A stretch of 58,806 nucleotides of DNA from Verrucomicrobiota bacterium (GCA_021733835.1 JAIPKD010000009.1:1-58806); one strand, 5' to 3'. Shown: positions 8,090-17,221, counted from the stretch's first letter. The notes: generated by a model from the letters alone, not told the origin. Numbers and translations are program-made.

Positions 8090-9172
8090 TTATCGGACGA
8101 GTCCGGCTGTTTCTTCGAAACCGCACATGACATTGAAGCACTGCACCGCCTGTCCGCCGGCGCCTTTGACTAGGTTATCGATGGCGCTTACCATGAGCAT
8201 CCGACCGGTACGCGGGTCGACGCGCCAAGCGAATTCTATTACGTTTGTTCCAACTACATTTTTTATCGCCGGCAATGCATCATTCTCGAGTATTCTCACA
8301 AACGGCTCATTTGGGTATGCGGCTTGGAAGGCGGCTCTGAGCTCCTTTTCGAAGTCGACGGCCGAATCCTCTGCGCGCACATCAGTCTCCGGGTTCAGAT
8401 AAAGTGTTGTAAGAATACCACGGTTGACCGGTATCAGGTGAGGCGTAAACTGTGCCACAATTTTAGTGCCGGCGGCAAATGACAGTTCCTGTTCGACCTC
8501 TGAGAGGTGCCTGTGTTTCACGAGGCCGTAGGCCTTGGTGTTTTCATTGCATTCGACGAACATGAATTTTTCGTCCACCTTCCGGCCGGCCCCCGTGATA
8601 CCGCTGAGAGAGTCGGCGATGATACCTTCATTTTTGATCAAGCCGGCGCGCAACAGTGGTATCACAGGTATTAAAATACTCGTAGGATAACAACCGGGCG
8701 ATGCGACGAACCGCGCATTCCGTAGCTCTTCACGTCTCACTTCGGGCATGCCGTAAACGGACTCTTCAAGAAGCCTCGGCGCGGGATGCTCGCGCCCGTA
8801 AAACTCCCTATACACATTCGCATCCTTGAGCCTGAAATCCGCACTGAGATCGATTATCTTAGTATTCAAATCAAGCAACGGCATGGCGATATCCGCCGCA
8901 ACACCGTGTGGGAGTGCGAGGAATGCGACATCCGCCAGTTTGGCGACGAGCTCGGGATTCGGCTCAATAAAATCCAAATCCCGGGCCTGCGGAAAATGCG
9001 TCAATTGCGGAAACACCTCCACAAGTTTCTTTCCGGCATATTTCCTTGAAGTCAGCGCGGTTACTTCGGCATTCGGATGCGACAACAGCAACTTAGTTAA
9101 TTCTTCGCCCGAGTATCCGGACGCGCCGACAATAGCAACAGGTACTTTATCTTTATTGTTCATTTCAGACAT
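8090..9172 (-). CDS. argC: N-acetyl-gamma-glutamyl-phosphate reductase
   Basis: Third step of arginine synthesis: NADPH reduction of N-acetylglutamyl phosphate to the semialdehyde. NADP-binding motif IVGASGYSGEEL near residue 13; catalytic Cys161 in ASPGCYPTS; a conserved His in YGLVKHRHLSEVEQEL. 360 residues, within the usual range for the longer ArgC type. ATG at 9163 (fourth residue) is an alternative start. No other arg gene is adjacent. Confidence 0.94.
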   Translation of the reverse strand: MSEMNNKDKVPVAIVGASGYSGEELTKLLLSHPNAEVTALTSRKYAGKKLVEVFPQLTHFPQARDLDFIEPNPELVAKLADVAFLALPHGVAADIAMPLLDLNTKIIDLSADFRLKDANVYREFYGREHPAPRLLEESVYGMPEVRREELRNARFVASPGCYPTSILIPVIPLLRAGLIKNEGIIADSLSGITGAGRKVDEKFMFVECNENTKAYGLVKHRHLSEVEQELSFAAGTKIVAQFTPHLIPVNRGILTTLYLNPETDVRAEDSAVDFEKELRAAFQAAYPNEPFVRILENDALPAIKNVVGTNVIEFAWRVDPRTGRMLMVSAIDNLVKGAGGQAVQCFNVMCGFEETAGLVR

Positions 9173-9264
9173 ACTTAATTTCGGATTTCAGCAATACGGT
9201 ACAAACCTCACATGGTGAGACACATCCACGCGGGTACGGCATTTAAAACAATGTCGGCACAATA

Positions 9265-9297
9265 CAAAAAGCCCCGCCGGAACAGTTCCGCGGGGCT
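9265..9297 (-). terminator. Intrinsic terminator after rpsI
   Basis: AGCCCCG...CGGAA (9270-9282, one bulged base) pairs with TTCCG-CGGGGCT (9286-9297). The A run on the left is the U tail on the minus strand. It closes the rplM-rpsI operon. Confidence 0.85.
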
Positions 9298-9313
9298 CGA
9301 TAAAGCGTTGTAA

Positions 9314-9715
9314 TTATCGTTTGCTGTACTGGAACCGCTTACGCGCTCCGGGCTGACCGTATTTCTTACGCTCTTTCTTCCGCGGATCACGGGTGAAGAA
9401 ACCGCTTGATTTGAGCAACGGCCTGAAATTCGCATCGACTTCCTGCAGCGCACGGGCGATCCCGAGTCGAACAGCCCCCGCTTGCCCCATCAGGCCACCG
9501 CCTTTGACGTTTATCCGGACGTCAAACTTCGTTTTCGTATCAGTGACGGCAAGTGGTTGCAGTGCAATATTCCGTTGGTCTTCGATTACAAAATAATCAT
9601 CCAGTGGCCGGCCATTGACCGAAAACTTACCTGCGCCCTGCGAAATCCGCACACGCGCCACAGCGTTTTTTCTTCTTCCGGTACCGAGGAATTCCTGAAT
9701 CTGTTCTTCTACCAT
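9314..9715 (-). CDS. rpsI: 30S ribosomal protein S9
   Basis: A 133-residue S9/uS9. [14 protein letters not shown] at the start and the basic tail ending RKRFQYSKR, which reaches the decoding site, are diagnostic; [19 protein letters not shown] is the central signature. It follows rplM after 21 bases, the conserved L13-S9 operon. GGAGAA lies immediately upstream of the start codon. Confidence 0.97.
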   Translation of the reverse strand: MVEEQIQEFLGTGRRKNAVARVRISQGAGKFSVNGRPLDDYFVIEDQRNIALQPLAVTDTKTKFDVRINVKGGGLMGQAGAVRLGIARALQEVDANFRPLLKSSGFFTRDPRKKERKKYGQPGARKRFQYSKR

Positions 9716-9736
9716 ATTTCTCCAGTAAAAAATGAG

Positions 9737-10171
9737 TTAAACTAATGCCTCCATCGGCTCCGGCCTCTGTGCTTGGTGCGGATGCTCGGGGCCGCGGTAA
9801 ACCTTCAATTTCGTGAGAAGCCGCCGGCCGAGCCGATTTTTCGGGATCATCCCCTTCACTGCGCGCGCGATAATCCTCTCGGGGAATTTTTGTCTAAGTT
9901 CCGAAACCGATGTATATTTCTCGCCGCCTTTCCAACCGGAATAGGACATATATTGTTTCTGCTGTTCTTTCTTGCCTGAGAGAACAACCTTTTCCGCATT
10001 GATCACGACTACGAAGCTCCCCGTATCCATGTGCGGCGTGTAAGTCGGTTTATCTTTTCCGCGCAATGCATTGGCTACCCGCACGGCCAACTGCCCAAGC
10101 CGTTGTCCGTCGGCATCAATCACGCGCCACTTACGCTTTTCCAAATCAACTTTCGGTAAATAAGTCTTCAT
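9737..10171 (-). CDS. rplM: 50S ribosomal protein L13
   Basis: A 144-residue L13/uL13, first gene of the L13-S9 operon. Family segments are WRVIDADGQRLGQLAVRVANALRGKDKPTY, FVVVINAEKVVLSGKK, YMSYSGWKGG and AVKGMIPKNRLGRRLLTKLKVY. The 265-base upstream gap holds only weak promoter-like sequence on the minus strand. Confidence 0.97.
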   Translation of the reverse strand: MKTYLPKVDLEKRKWRVIDADGQRLGQLAVRVANALRGKDKPTYTPHMDTGSFVVVINAEKVVLSGKKEQQKQYMSYSGWKGGEKYTSVSELRQKFPERIIARAVKGMIPKNRLGRRLLTKLKVYRGPEHPHQAQRPEPMEALV

Positions 10172-10436
10172 TCAACCAAATCAAGATCATAAAGGTTAGC
10201 AAACCCTGAGAGAGAGTCAACATCCAAATCGAATTCATTCTGTCCCGGCTGCACCGGTCGGACTAATCATTACACGAACAGTCGGACTATGCAAGGTTTT
10301 GGATGGAATTTTTGCCGAAAGTATACTTTTAGTCCATCAATACCCCTGCATGTGTCGAATCCGATAATTCAATATACTGTTTATCGTCACTGCATCCGGT
10401 TTTTAATCAAGGAACATTCGAGGCGGCAACACCGGA

Positions 10437-11477
10437 TTATGGATTGTCCGACCCCTCGGGATCGAGGCTTTCGACGCGGTTCTCAAGCTTTCTGATGCGT
10501 TTGATGAGCGCCGGCAGCTGTCTGGAAGCGAGTATCCGGCGCTTCGCATTCCAGTCCGGCTCCGCCGGTGTACCCATCCATTTTTCGCCGTCCGGGATAT
10601 TATTCATCACACCCGATTGCGCGGCGACGATAGCCTTGTTTCCTATCTTCAGATGACCGGACAGCCCCACCTGCCCGGCGAGAGTAACATAATCGCCGAG
10701 CTTGGTGCTACCGGCGATCCCGACCTGCGATACTAATAGACAGTGTTCGCCTATGACAACATTGTGCGCTATCTGTACCATGTTATCGACCTTGGTGCCT
10801 TTACCGATAACGGTTGATCCAATGGCGCCCCTGTCGATTGTCACACCGGCGCCAATTTCCACGCTCTCGCCGATAACGACGTTACCCACTTGCGGCACCT
10901 TCCTATGCTCGCCGTCCGCGAAGACATATCCAAAGCCGTCCGCACCGATGACGGAGCCCGAATGGATTCTTGTGTTTTTACCGATCAGCGTTTTCGGATA
11001 AATGACGACCCGCGGGAATATGTGTACTTCGTCTTCCAGGATACAATTGTTCCCTACGTGGACTGAACCTTCAACCACGCAATTTTTACCGATAACGGCG
11101 CTTTCGTTTATCACGCAATAAGCTCCCACGTGCGCGGACGGATCAACTTGCGCCGTCTTGCTGACGAGGGCAGTCGGGTGAACGCCGGCTTCGAACTCAG
11201 GCTCGGGGAAAAAAATACTCAGCACCTGCGCGAAGGCAACGCGGGCGTTCGGCACCTGTATCAAAACCTTTTTTGAAGTAATATCATCACGGTCGACCAA
11301 CACCGCCGCGGCCGCGCTTTTCTCGGCGAGGCCGAAATATGCGGCATTCTCGGCAAATGTAAGATCCCCTTCCTTTGCCGACGAAGCCGGGGCAAAGCCT
11401 GAGAGCTCAGTTTCCTCGTCTCCGACAACAATGCCACCCAGTTCCTCGGCGATTTCTCCGGCGGTAATTTTCATCAT
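10437..11477 (-). CDS. lpxD: UDP-3-O-acylglucosamine N-acyltransferase
   Basis: Third enzyme of lipid A synthesis, adding the N-linked hydroxyacyl chain to the glucosamine. 346 residues: N-terminal uridine-binding domain, then left-handed beta-helix hexapeptide repeats from about residue 105 to 290 (VIGKNCVVEGSVHVGNNC and similar), with the catalytic-His type motif QIAHNVVIGEH. The C-terminal helix ends LPALIKRIRKLENRVESL. It shows the cell makes an LPS-type outer membrane. It starts 4 bases inside panD, so the two are translationally coupled. Confidence 0.95.
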   Translation of the reverse strand: MMKITAGEIAEELGGIVVGDEETELSGFAPASSAKEGDLTFAENAAYFGLAEKSAAAAVLVDRDDITSKKVLIQVPNARVAFAQVLSIFFPEPEFEAGVHPTALVSKTAQVDPSAHVGAYCVINESAVIGKNCVVEGSVHVGNNCILEDEVHIFPRVVIYPKTLIGKNTRIHSGSVIGADGFGYVFADGEHRKVPQVGNVVIGESVEIGAGVTIDRGAIGSTVIGKGTKVDNMVQIAHNVVIGEHCLLVSQVGIAGSTKLGDYVTLAGQVGLSGHLKIGNKAIVAAQSGVMNNIPDGEKWMGTPAEPDWNAKRRILASRQLPALIKRIRKLENRVESLDPEGSDNP

Positions 11478-11839
11478 TCGATCCCGCTTTGGTCGATTAC
11501 TTTATTATTCTCGCCCATGACGAGCGTCTTCGGCTTCCATTCGGACGCCTCGCTTTGTTCGGCCCAAGTAAAGCTCATCACAATAATAAGGTCACCCACA
11601 CCACCCAAACGCGCAGCGGCACCGTTCAGGACGATATTGCCGGAACCTCGCGCACCCGGTATGGCGTAAGTCTCAAAACGCGCGCCGTTTGCCAGGTTAC
11701 TGCACAGTATTTTTTCATAAGGCAACAGTCCGCACTTATCCATTAAATCAAGGTCTATGGTAAGACTGCCCTGATAATCCAGACTGCTCCCCGTTATTCG
11801 GGCTCTATGTATCTTTGATTTTAAAAGTAACACCTGCAT
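11474..11839 (-). CDS. panD: Aspartate 1-decarboxylase proenzyme
   Basis: Makes beta-alanine for pantothenate and CoA. The 121-residue chain has the self-cleavage site Gly24-Ser25 in DYQGSLTID, whose Ser becomes the pyruvoyl group, plus the family segments YAIPGARGSGNIVLNGAAAR and GDLIIVMSF. AAGGGGTGA is the ribosome site. The overlap with lpxD is unusual, as the pathways are unrelated. Confidence 0.95.
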   Translation of the reverse strand: MQVLLLKSKIHRARITGSSLDYQGSLTIDLDLMDKCGLLPYEKILCSNLANGARFETYAIPGARGSGNIVLNGAAARLGGVGDLIIVMSFTWAEQSEASEWKPKTLVMGENNKVIDQSGIE

Positions 11840-11876
11840 AATCTATTCATCACCCCTTCCGGAAGTGTCAAAATTC

Positions 11877-11904
11877 AATATAAAACCAGAGACTGTCAAA
11901 TCAA
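11877..11904 (-). promoter_or_regulatory. Candidate promoter of panD-lpxD
   Basis: On the minus strand TTGATT, a 16-base spacer, then TATATT; the -10 lies about 38 bases before the panD ATG. Confidence 0.45.
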
Positions 11905-12005
11905 CTCTTTATTGGCGCGTCATCTCCCGCAGATCAGGGTCATTCAATTCTTAATAAGTTCCTGGGGATGTCGTTCTTACAGACATATTGTGAAGCTGTT
12001 GAGCT

Positions 12006-12025
12006 GGATTAAGGGGTACGGATTA
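12006..12025. repeat. 20-base dispersed repeat, copy 1
   Basis: GGATTAAGGGGTACGGATTA matches 57321-57340 at 19 of 20 positions. It is followed by a TCTCGCGAAGGCGCAAAG-type stretch similar to the reverse strand near 58511-58541. Confidence 0.6.
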
Positions 12026-12069
12026 AGGATTATCTCTCGCGAAGGCGCAAAGCGCGCGGAGTTAATAAT

Positions 12070-12098
12070 TTTCATTGCTCCGAGCCGGAGCAATGAAA
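12070..12098. repeat. Perfect 13-bp stem-loop
   Basis: TTTCATTGCTCCG (12070-12082) and CGGAGCAATGAAA (12086-12098) are perfect inverted repeats around a 3-base loop. No T run follows on either side, so it is not a classic terminator. Confidence 0.65.
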
Positions 12099-12297
12099 TA
12101 CCTTATCAATCTCAGCCTTCTGATAAATGTGAGCGAAGCGAACGGGCGATTAGACTTCCTTACCTAACCCCCTAAATTTGATCGACTTAATTGATCGCTT
12201 TTTTAGCCGTGCACCGCAGAGGCGGTGTTTGAAAAAAAAGCCGTTAAAACAGGCTGAGCGGATAAGATTCCGGAACTTTAATTTTCCGGGGTAAGGA

Positions 12298-14268
12298 TTA
12301 TTCCGGAACCTCCGAATGCAATAACGGCGGGATGGGACAATCCAATGAATCGGCTATCGCCCGGAGCATTTCGGACTCGAGTTGCTTGATTTTTTCATCT
12401 GCGGCCACGGTGTATGCGCATGCGTCCAATACCTTTTTGCGCAACGGCGGTGATAAATGAGAAATCTTCTCCAACGCCCTATCTATTTGTGGAAGGTTAC
12501 ACGCCTCATGCTCCAAAAGTCCGTGGAGCCCCGGTTTTTCTCCCAACCGCGAAAAACCGATATTATAGGCCTGTTCGGCCTTTGCATCATCGTTATTCCC
12601 AACCCATGCAAGCCCCGACAACAGGATTCGGCACTCGTCCATTACCGCCTTTATCGAATAGTATTGGATCACCGGCCGCCGCGACTTGATAAAATGCGAA
12701 TCCAGATGTCTGGTCAACAGCCTCTGGAGCGCGTACTCGAATACGTCAATTTGCCGGTCCGATTCGATAATCGCCCGAGTTACTCCGGAAAAGTTCTTAT
12801 ATTGTTCAGGAGACATTTGCCGCAAAGCGGGGATACACAATTCAATCACGGGCAGCCTATACTTGGCGTCGAATCCCGATATCTCTTTTTGAAGTCTTTC
12901 CACTTCCTTCAACATCGGCGGTTCTATCGTCTCGGCAAGCATACGCATCTGCCTGTCACGCGTCTTTTCGTCGTTACTTATTAGAATAGTGTATACAAGA
13001 GCGCACGCGCCGAAAGCCTCCCTTGTCGACACCTCGACCTTCTCGGGCAGGCTTGCCGTCAAGGCCGCGGCAAAAGCGAGCTGATCGATTCCGGGGCCGC
13101 CCACAAGGTTTGTGATGCGATCGGCTTTAACATCCGTGACTGCATCCGGGAAGTTCATTGCTCCGATAATGGGGATACGTTCGAAAGTGCGCGATCGCGC
13201 GGCGCGCCCGCCTCTCTCCTTATCAAATATCGGTTTCTTTTCCGGAAATGAGACTCGCGGAAATTCGCCATTGAACATCGGGTCCAGTTTCCTGATTCGC
13301 GTGACCAGCGACGGATGTGTGGACATCAACGAGAACCAGTTACTTCTAAGACCATTTCCGAAGAACAGGTGACTTGCCTCCTCGGCCATCGGCGATTTCA
13401 GTCGCGAGCCGTGAGTGAGTCCGCCGATCTTCTTTAACGCGCCCGAGAGACCGAGTCCGTTTCTGGTAAATTGCACCGCCGATGCGTCGGCCAGGAATTC
13501 GCGCTGGCGAGATATAGCGCTTTTTATTAATTTCCCGAAAAACACGCCTATCGAGCCGATGATTATTAAGAGCAATCCCAGTAGAGGTAAGGGATTCGCG
13601 CCGCGACGATCGCGCGCGCCGAGTGTGCGATGGGAATGTCCTACGGACATGTAAAGGAGCACCCGCCCAATAAGGGCGATGCAAAGGATACCGTGAAGTA
13701 TTCCCATCAACCTAAGGTTCAACCGCATATCGCCGTTCAGTATATGACTGAACTCATGGGCGATCACCCCTTGAAGCTCGTCCCTGTTAAGCAATTCCAT
13801 ACAGCCGCGCGTAACGCCGATGACGGCGTCACTCGTCGAATTACCGGCAGCGAAGGCGTTTATCCCCTTCTCGTTTTTAAGGAGGAAGACGTCCGGCACG
13901 GGGACACCGGAGGCGATCGACATCTCCTCGACCACATTGAGCAGCTTACGCTCATCAGGGTCACTTGTTGACGGATCAATCTTATGCCCTCCCAGACCCG
14001 TTGCTATTATCTTCCCGCCCTGTCGCAATTGAACGAGCTTGAAAAAACTCCCCAGGCCGACCACTACCAGCGTACAGACGACGACCCACAGAAACTGCTC
14101 GGGGTCCCACCAGCGAAAGCCGTTTTCCAAGTTCCCGGCATTGAAGAAAAACGCGGCCTGCACAACCAGATAAACGGCCGCGATAATGATCGTTACCGCT
14201 AGGAAGAAAAAGAATGTCAGCCATTTGGTTCGCGAACGCGCAACCTCCTGGTGCTCGAAAAAATCCAT
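12298..14268 (-). CDS. Membrane M48-family zinc metalloprotease (HtpX/Ste24-like) with long C-terminal region
   Basis: 656 residues, about twice HtpX. Two hydrophobic segments lie near residues 17-42 and 58-78. The zinc site is H171-E-F-S-H175 with Glu257 in SRQREFLADASA as third ligand, and two further membrane segments flank it (about 186-208 and 226-245). Residues about 340-656 are soluble and end in a TerB-like region (LDACAYTVAADEKIKQLE). The family degrades misfolded membrane proteins. It follows lemA by 87 bases; this LemA-M48 pairing recurs in many bacteria. Confidence 0.9.
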   Translation of the reverse strand: MDFFEHQEVARSRTKWLTFFFFLAVTIIIAAVYLVVQAAFFFNAGNLENGFRWWDPEQFLWVVVCTLVVVGLGSFFKLVQLRQGGKIIATGLGGHKIDPSTSDPDERKLLNVVEEMSIASGVPVPDVFLLKNEKGINAFAAGNSTSDAVIGVTRGCMELLNRDELQGVIAHEFSHILNGDMRLNLRLMGILHGILCIALIGRVLLYMSVGHSHRTLGARDRRGANPLPLLGLLLIIIGSIGVFFGKLIKSAISRQREFLADASAVQFTRNGLGLSGALKKIGGLTHGSRLKSPMAEEASHLFFGNGLRSNWFSLMSTHPSLVTRIRKLDPMFNGEFPRVSFPEKKPIFDKERGGRAARSRTFERIPIIGAMNFPDAVTDVKADRITNLVGGPGIDQLAFAAALTASLPEKVEVSTREAFGACALVYTILISNDEKTRDRQMRMLAETIEPPMLKEVERLQKEISGFDAKYRLPVIELCIPALRQMSPEQYKNFSGVTRAIIESDRQIDVFEYALQRLLTRHLDSHFIKSRRPVIQYYSIKAVMDECRILLSGLAWVGNNDDAKAEQAYNIGFSRLGEKPGLHGLLEHEACNLPQIDRALEKISHLSPPLRKKVLDACAYTVAADEKIKQLESEMLRAIADSLDCPIPPLLHSEVPE

Positions 14269-14355
14269 TATCGAATCCCTCCAGTGTTCAATACCACAGA
14301 CTTCATCCGCTCATGCACCGATAATGGCACTGTTCATCCGCGGCCGGTTCATCAT

Positions 14356-14964
14356 TCATGAAAAAGAAACCTCCGGCGCTTGTTTCTCCTCCGGGCTTTC
14401 GACATTGAACAACTCGGCCGGGTTGAAGTTGAACATACCGGCAACCACATTGGACGGAAACTTCTCACGGGCGATATTATAGGTCATTACCGAGTCGTTA
14501 TACGCCTGCCTTGCAAAAGCGACCTTGTTCTCAGTCGAGGTAAGCTCCTCCATCAGGCTTGCCATCGTCTGATTCGCCTTCAAGTCCGGATAAGCCTCGG
14601 CCACGGCGAACAACCTCCCTAGCGCACCGGTCAGCGCCGTTTCAGCGCCTCCGAGCTCCTTCATTGCCGACGTATCGCCGGGCGCCTGTGACGCCTTGGA
14701 ATTCGCGGCATAGGCGGCATTTCGAGCGTTCATAACCGCCTCGAGCGTATTACGTTCATGCTGCATATAACCCTTCGCCGTCTCAACCAGGTTCGGTATC
14801 AAGTCATACCTTCGTTTCAGCTGTACATCGATTTGCGCATACGCATTCTTGAAGCGGTTCCGCAGTCCGATCAGACGGTTGTATATACCTACGGCGAAGA
14901 TGACCAGTAAGACCAGCGCCAGGATAATCAAGCCCAAGACAACAAAGACAATTCCATATGCCAT
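14356..14964 (-). CDS. lemA: LemA family membrane protein
   Basis: 202 residues: an N-terminal membrane helix (residues about 5-28) and the LemA helical domain with YNRLIGLRNRFKNAYAQIDVQLKRRYDLIPNLVE (positions 28-61) and YPDLKANQTM. Its cellular role is not established; genes of this family often precede an M48 protease or TPM-domain protein, as here. AAAGGTGG is a strong ribosome site before the ATG. Confidence 0.93.
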   Translation of the reverse strand: MAYGIVFVVLGLIILALVLLVIFAVGIYNRLIGLRNRFKNAYAQIDVQLKRRYDLIPNLVETAKGYMQHERNTLEAVMNARNAAYAANSKASQAPGDTSAMKELGGAETALTGALGRLFAVAEAYPDLKANQTMASLMEELTSTENKVAFARQAYNDSVMTYNIAREKFPSNVVAGMFNFNPAELFNVESPEEKQAPEVSFS

Positions 14965-15411
14965 ATTTCCACCTTTCTCTTTACGTTATTTTGCCGACAT
15001 TTAATATTGGTACGCGCATTTATTAATAGATTTACTCACTTAGATCAACAAAATAATCCTATGTTGCCGAGACTTTCACTACGGTAGCACGCCATTGTAA
15101 CGACATATACTCATAAACCAAGCATGTTTCGGGTATTTCTAATAATAAGGTATTGGCCTTTGATAATCGGATGGAGACTTAGCGTTCGGGGCCAGGTATC
15201 GAGGTACGACTATACTGAAAGCCAGTCACAGCAGTTTGAATGAGGCTTTGGCACCCGATATTCGGGGATAAAGAACCGGCGCTCGAAGCCGCTGCGGCTG
15301 ATCCTACGGACACAGCCGCTCTCCGTCGGCAGTCTACCTTTTGGGCATTCCGTTAATGGTTTAAAATTATTTGGTTTTCTTCGGGAGCCGCTTGATGTTT
15401 AATCTGTTCCG
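14965..15411. other. Intergenic region with a dispersed repeat
   Basis: 447 bases between lemA (minus) and hisB (plus). The left part is AT-rich and should hold the lemA promoter; the right half carries a repeat at 15207-15325 shared with 57425-57543. No gene was recognised. Confidence 0.6.
15207..15325. repeat. REP-like dispersed hairpin repeat, copy 1
   Basis: About 118 bases aligning with 57425-57543. The right hairpin is GCGGCTG (15294-15300) and CAGCCGC (15313-15319). The left hairpin has diverged to GACT...AGTC where copy 2 has GGCT...AGCC, so one base pair is replaced while pairing is kept. Confidence 0.6.
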
Positions 15412-16074
15412 ATGATCGAACGGAAGGCAAAAAAGGAACGTGTAACGAAAGAAACCCAAATCAGCGTTTCCCTCGACATAGATGGCTCAGGCTCGGGTAA
15501 TATACGTACGGGTATCCCTTTTTTCGATCACATGCTTGAGCTTTTTGCGCGGCACGCGGTAATTGATTTAACGCTAAACTGCGAAGGCGATATTGAAGTG
15601 GACGCACATCACACGGTGGAAGACTGCGGTATTGTGCTTGGTCAGGCTTTTCTTGAGGCCCTCGGCGACAAGAAAGGCATTCGCCGTTACGGCACGGGGT
15701 TCGATCCGAAAAACCCTTTCACCGGCGAAGCTTACGTACCGATGGACGAATGCCTGGCCAGGTGCGTAATAGATTTTTCCGGGCGTTCATACTTTGTTTG
15801 GCGTGGTATGAACGAATTCTCCTATCGCAATATCATGGAAGAAGACAAGTTCGGCGACATGGCGTGCGCGTTTAGGTTCGGCCTAGCCCGAGAGTTTTTT
15901 CAGGGCTTCAGCAGCGACGCGCGTTGCAACCTGCACATGGAGCTTCTTTACGGGGACGAACCCCATCACATCGCTGAATCATTATTCAAGGCCTTTGCCC
16001 GTGCGGTCGATTCCGCCTGCCAAAATGATCCCAGAATCAAAAACCGTATACCGTCGACAAAAGATAAGCTCTGA
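15412..16074 (+). CDS. hisB: Imidazoleglycerol-phosphate dehydratase
   Basis: Sixth step of histidine synthesis. Metal-binding segments FFDHMLELFARHA, DAHHTVEDCGIVLGQA and EPHHIAESLFKAFARA are intact. At 220 residues it is longer than the usual 190-200: about 14 residues (TGFDPKNPFTGEAY) are inserted between IRRYG and VPMDECLARC, and a shorter insertion follows NEFSYRN. It is a stand-alone dehydratase with no phosphatase domain and no neighbouring his genes. No clear ribosome site. Confidence 0.93.
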   Translation: MIERKAKKERVTKETQISVSLDIDGSGSGNIRTGIPFFDHMLELFARHAVIDLTLNCEGDIEVDAHHTVEDCGIVLGQAFLEALGDKKGIRRYGTGFDPKNPFTGEAYVPMDECLARCVIDFSGRSYFVWRGMNEFSYRNIMEEDKFGDMACAFRFGLAREFFQGFSSDARCNLHMELLYGDEPHHIAESLFKAFARAVDSACQNDPRIKNRIPSTKDKL

Positions 16075-16113
16075 ACCAATTGAATAACCGGCGGTTTATC
16101 GTCGTCAAACATC

Positions 16114-16713
16114 ATGCCGATTAAAAACAACAATAACGAGATCGGCGACAGTGAACTGGTCGATTCGGCCAGGCACGGTGATACAGTTGCATTCGGCGAG
16201 TTGATCGGTAGACACTCGGACAAAATATATAATCGGGCGTTCAGCATAATGAGAAATAGAGAGGATGCCCTGGATATATCTCAGGAGGCTTGGATCAAGG
16301 CTTGGCAAAGACTGAGTCAATTCAACGGAAGGTCTTCGTTTTTGACTTGGATAAACAGGATAACGATTAATCTTTGCCTGGACTGCCTGAGACGGAATAA
16401 GAGGTTTAATGCCGAGTCGATGGATCAGATTGACGAAGAATCCGGTGGGGTCGAACGTCAGTTGCCCATTGAAACACCGAATCCGACCAGAAGACTGGAA
16501 CGACACGAGTTGCGCGAGAGGATCGACGAAGCACTGCAGCAGATTTCGCATGAACACAGAACTGTTCTGATCCTTCACGAGTTCGAGGGATTGGAATATA
16601 AGGAAATCGCCGAGGCAATGGAATGCTCAATCGGCACGGTTATGTCGCGATTGTTTTACGCACGAAGGAAAATGGCTGTATTACTTTCAGGACTGCGACA
16701 AGAGGGATATTGA
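16114..16713 (+). CDS. ECF-type RNA polymerase sigma factor
   Basis: 199 residues with sigma region 2 (NRAFSIMRNREDALDISQEAWIKAWQRL) and region 4 (VLILHEFEGLEYKEIAEAMECSIGTVMSRLFYARRKM). It overlaps nothing but is followed after one base by a membrane protein that looks like its anti-sigma factor. It likely directs an extracytoplasmic stress or surface response; the promoter it reads is not evident. Confidence 0.92.
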   Translation: MPIKNNNNEIGDSELVDSARHGDTVAFGELIGRHSDKIYNRAFSIMRNREDALDISQEAWIKAWQRLSQFNGRSSFLTWINRITINLCLDCLRRNKRFNAESMDQIDEESGGVERQLPIETPNPTRRLERHELRERIDEALQQISHEHRTVLILHEFEGLEYKEIAEAMECSIGTVMSRLFYARRKMAVLLSGLRQEGY

Positions 16714-16714
16714 T

Positions 16715-17221
16715 ATGATTGACGAGCGGAAGGAATTGAAAATTCAGGCTTACCTGGACGGTGAACTAACGATATTCGGACGTTACAAGGTCAACCGGCT
16801 ACTCGCACACAACGCGGAGGCCCGGCGTCTCCACGCGGAATTAAACAGTATTCAGGAATTACTGCATCACAACGAGCTTGATCACCCTTTGCCCGAAGAC
16901 AAGGAAAGCTTCCGCACGCGGATCACGCATCAACTGCGGGTTGAAGGCGAAGGTACATCGAGAGTTCCAAATCGAATCCGACCGGTTCTCAAATGGGTGG
17001 CCGCTTCAGCGGCGACGGCATTGATTATTTTTGCCGGGGTCTATTCTTTAATGAGTCCTGAAAACTCGAATCAGACACCCGCACACGTGTTGCTGGGCGG
17101 TGAATCAATAGAACCAGAAGCGGCAAATGCAAGCTTTATCACATTCAAATCCGAATCAGCCAAATTATCTGTTGTATGGGTGGATACAAAGTCATCACCC
17201 GTGGCTTCTCCTATAAACTGA
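16715..17221 (+). CDS. Probable membrane-bound anti-sigma factor
   Basis: 168 residues, one base after the sigma gene. The N-terminal 60 residues resemble the helical sigma-binding domain (IQAYLDGELTIFGRYKVNRLLAHNAEARRLHAEL) but lack the His-Cys-Cys zinc motif of ZAS-type anti-sigmas. One membrane helix lies near residues 90-112 (VLKWVAASAATALIIFAGVY), followed by a periplasmic tail of about 55 residues. Assignment rests on layout and topology. Confidence 0.75.
   Translation: MIDERKELKIQAYLDGELTIFGRYKVNRLLAHNAEARRLHAELNSIQELLHHNELDHPLPEDKESFRTRITHQLRVEGEGTSRVPNRIRPVLKWVAASAATALIIFAGVYSLMSPENSNQTPAHVLLGGESIEPEAANASFITFKSESAKLSVVWVDTKSSPVASPIN

Larger units (their letters stand above)
11840..12297. 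other. Intergenic region rich in repeats and hairpins
   Basis: 458 bases between divergent-looking flanks (panD promoter at left, end of the M48 gene at right). It contains a 20-base dispersed repeat (12006-12025), a CGC/AAG-rich stretch, a perfect 13-bp stem-loop (12070-12098), a direct repeat TTGATCG near 12179-12196 and a small CACCGC/GCGGTG hairpin (12212-12227). No credible gene was seen. Confidence 0.6.

Noticed and set aside
12070-12098. Terminator for the M48 gene
   Set aside because: Perfect stem, but no T run on the minus strand and about 200 bases past the stop.
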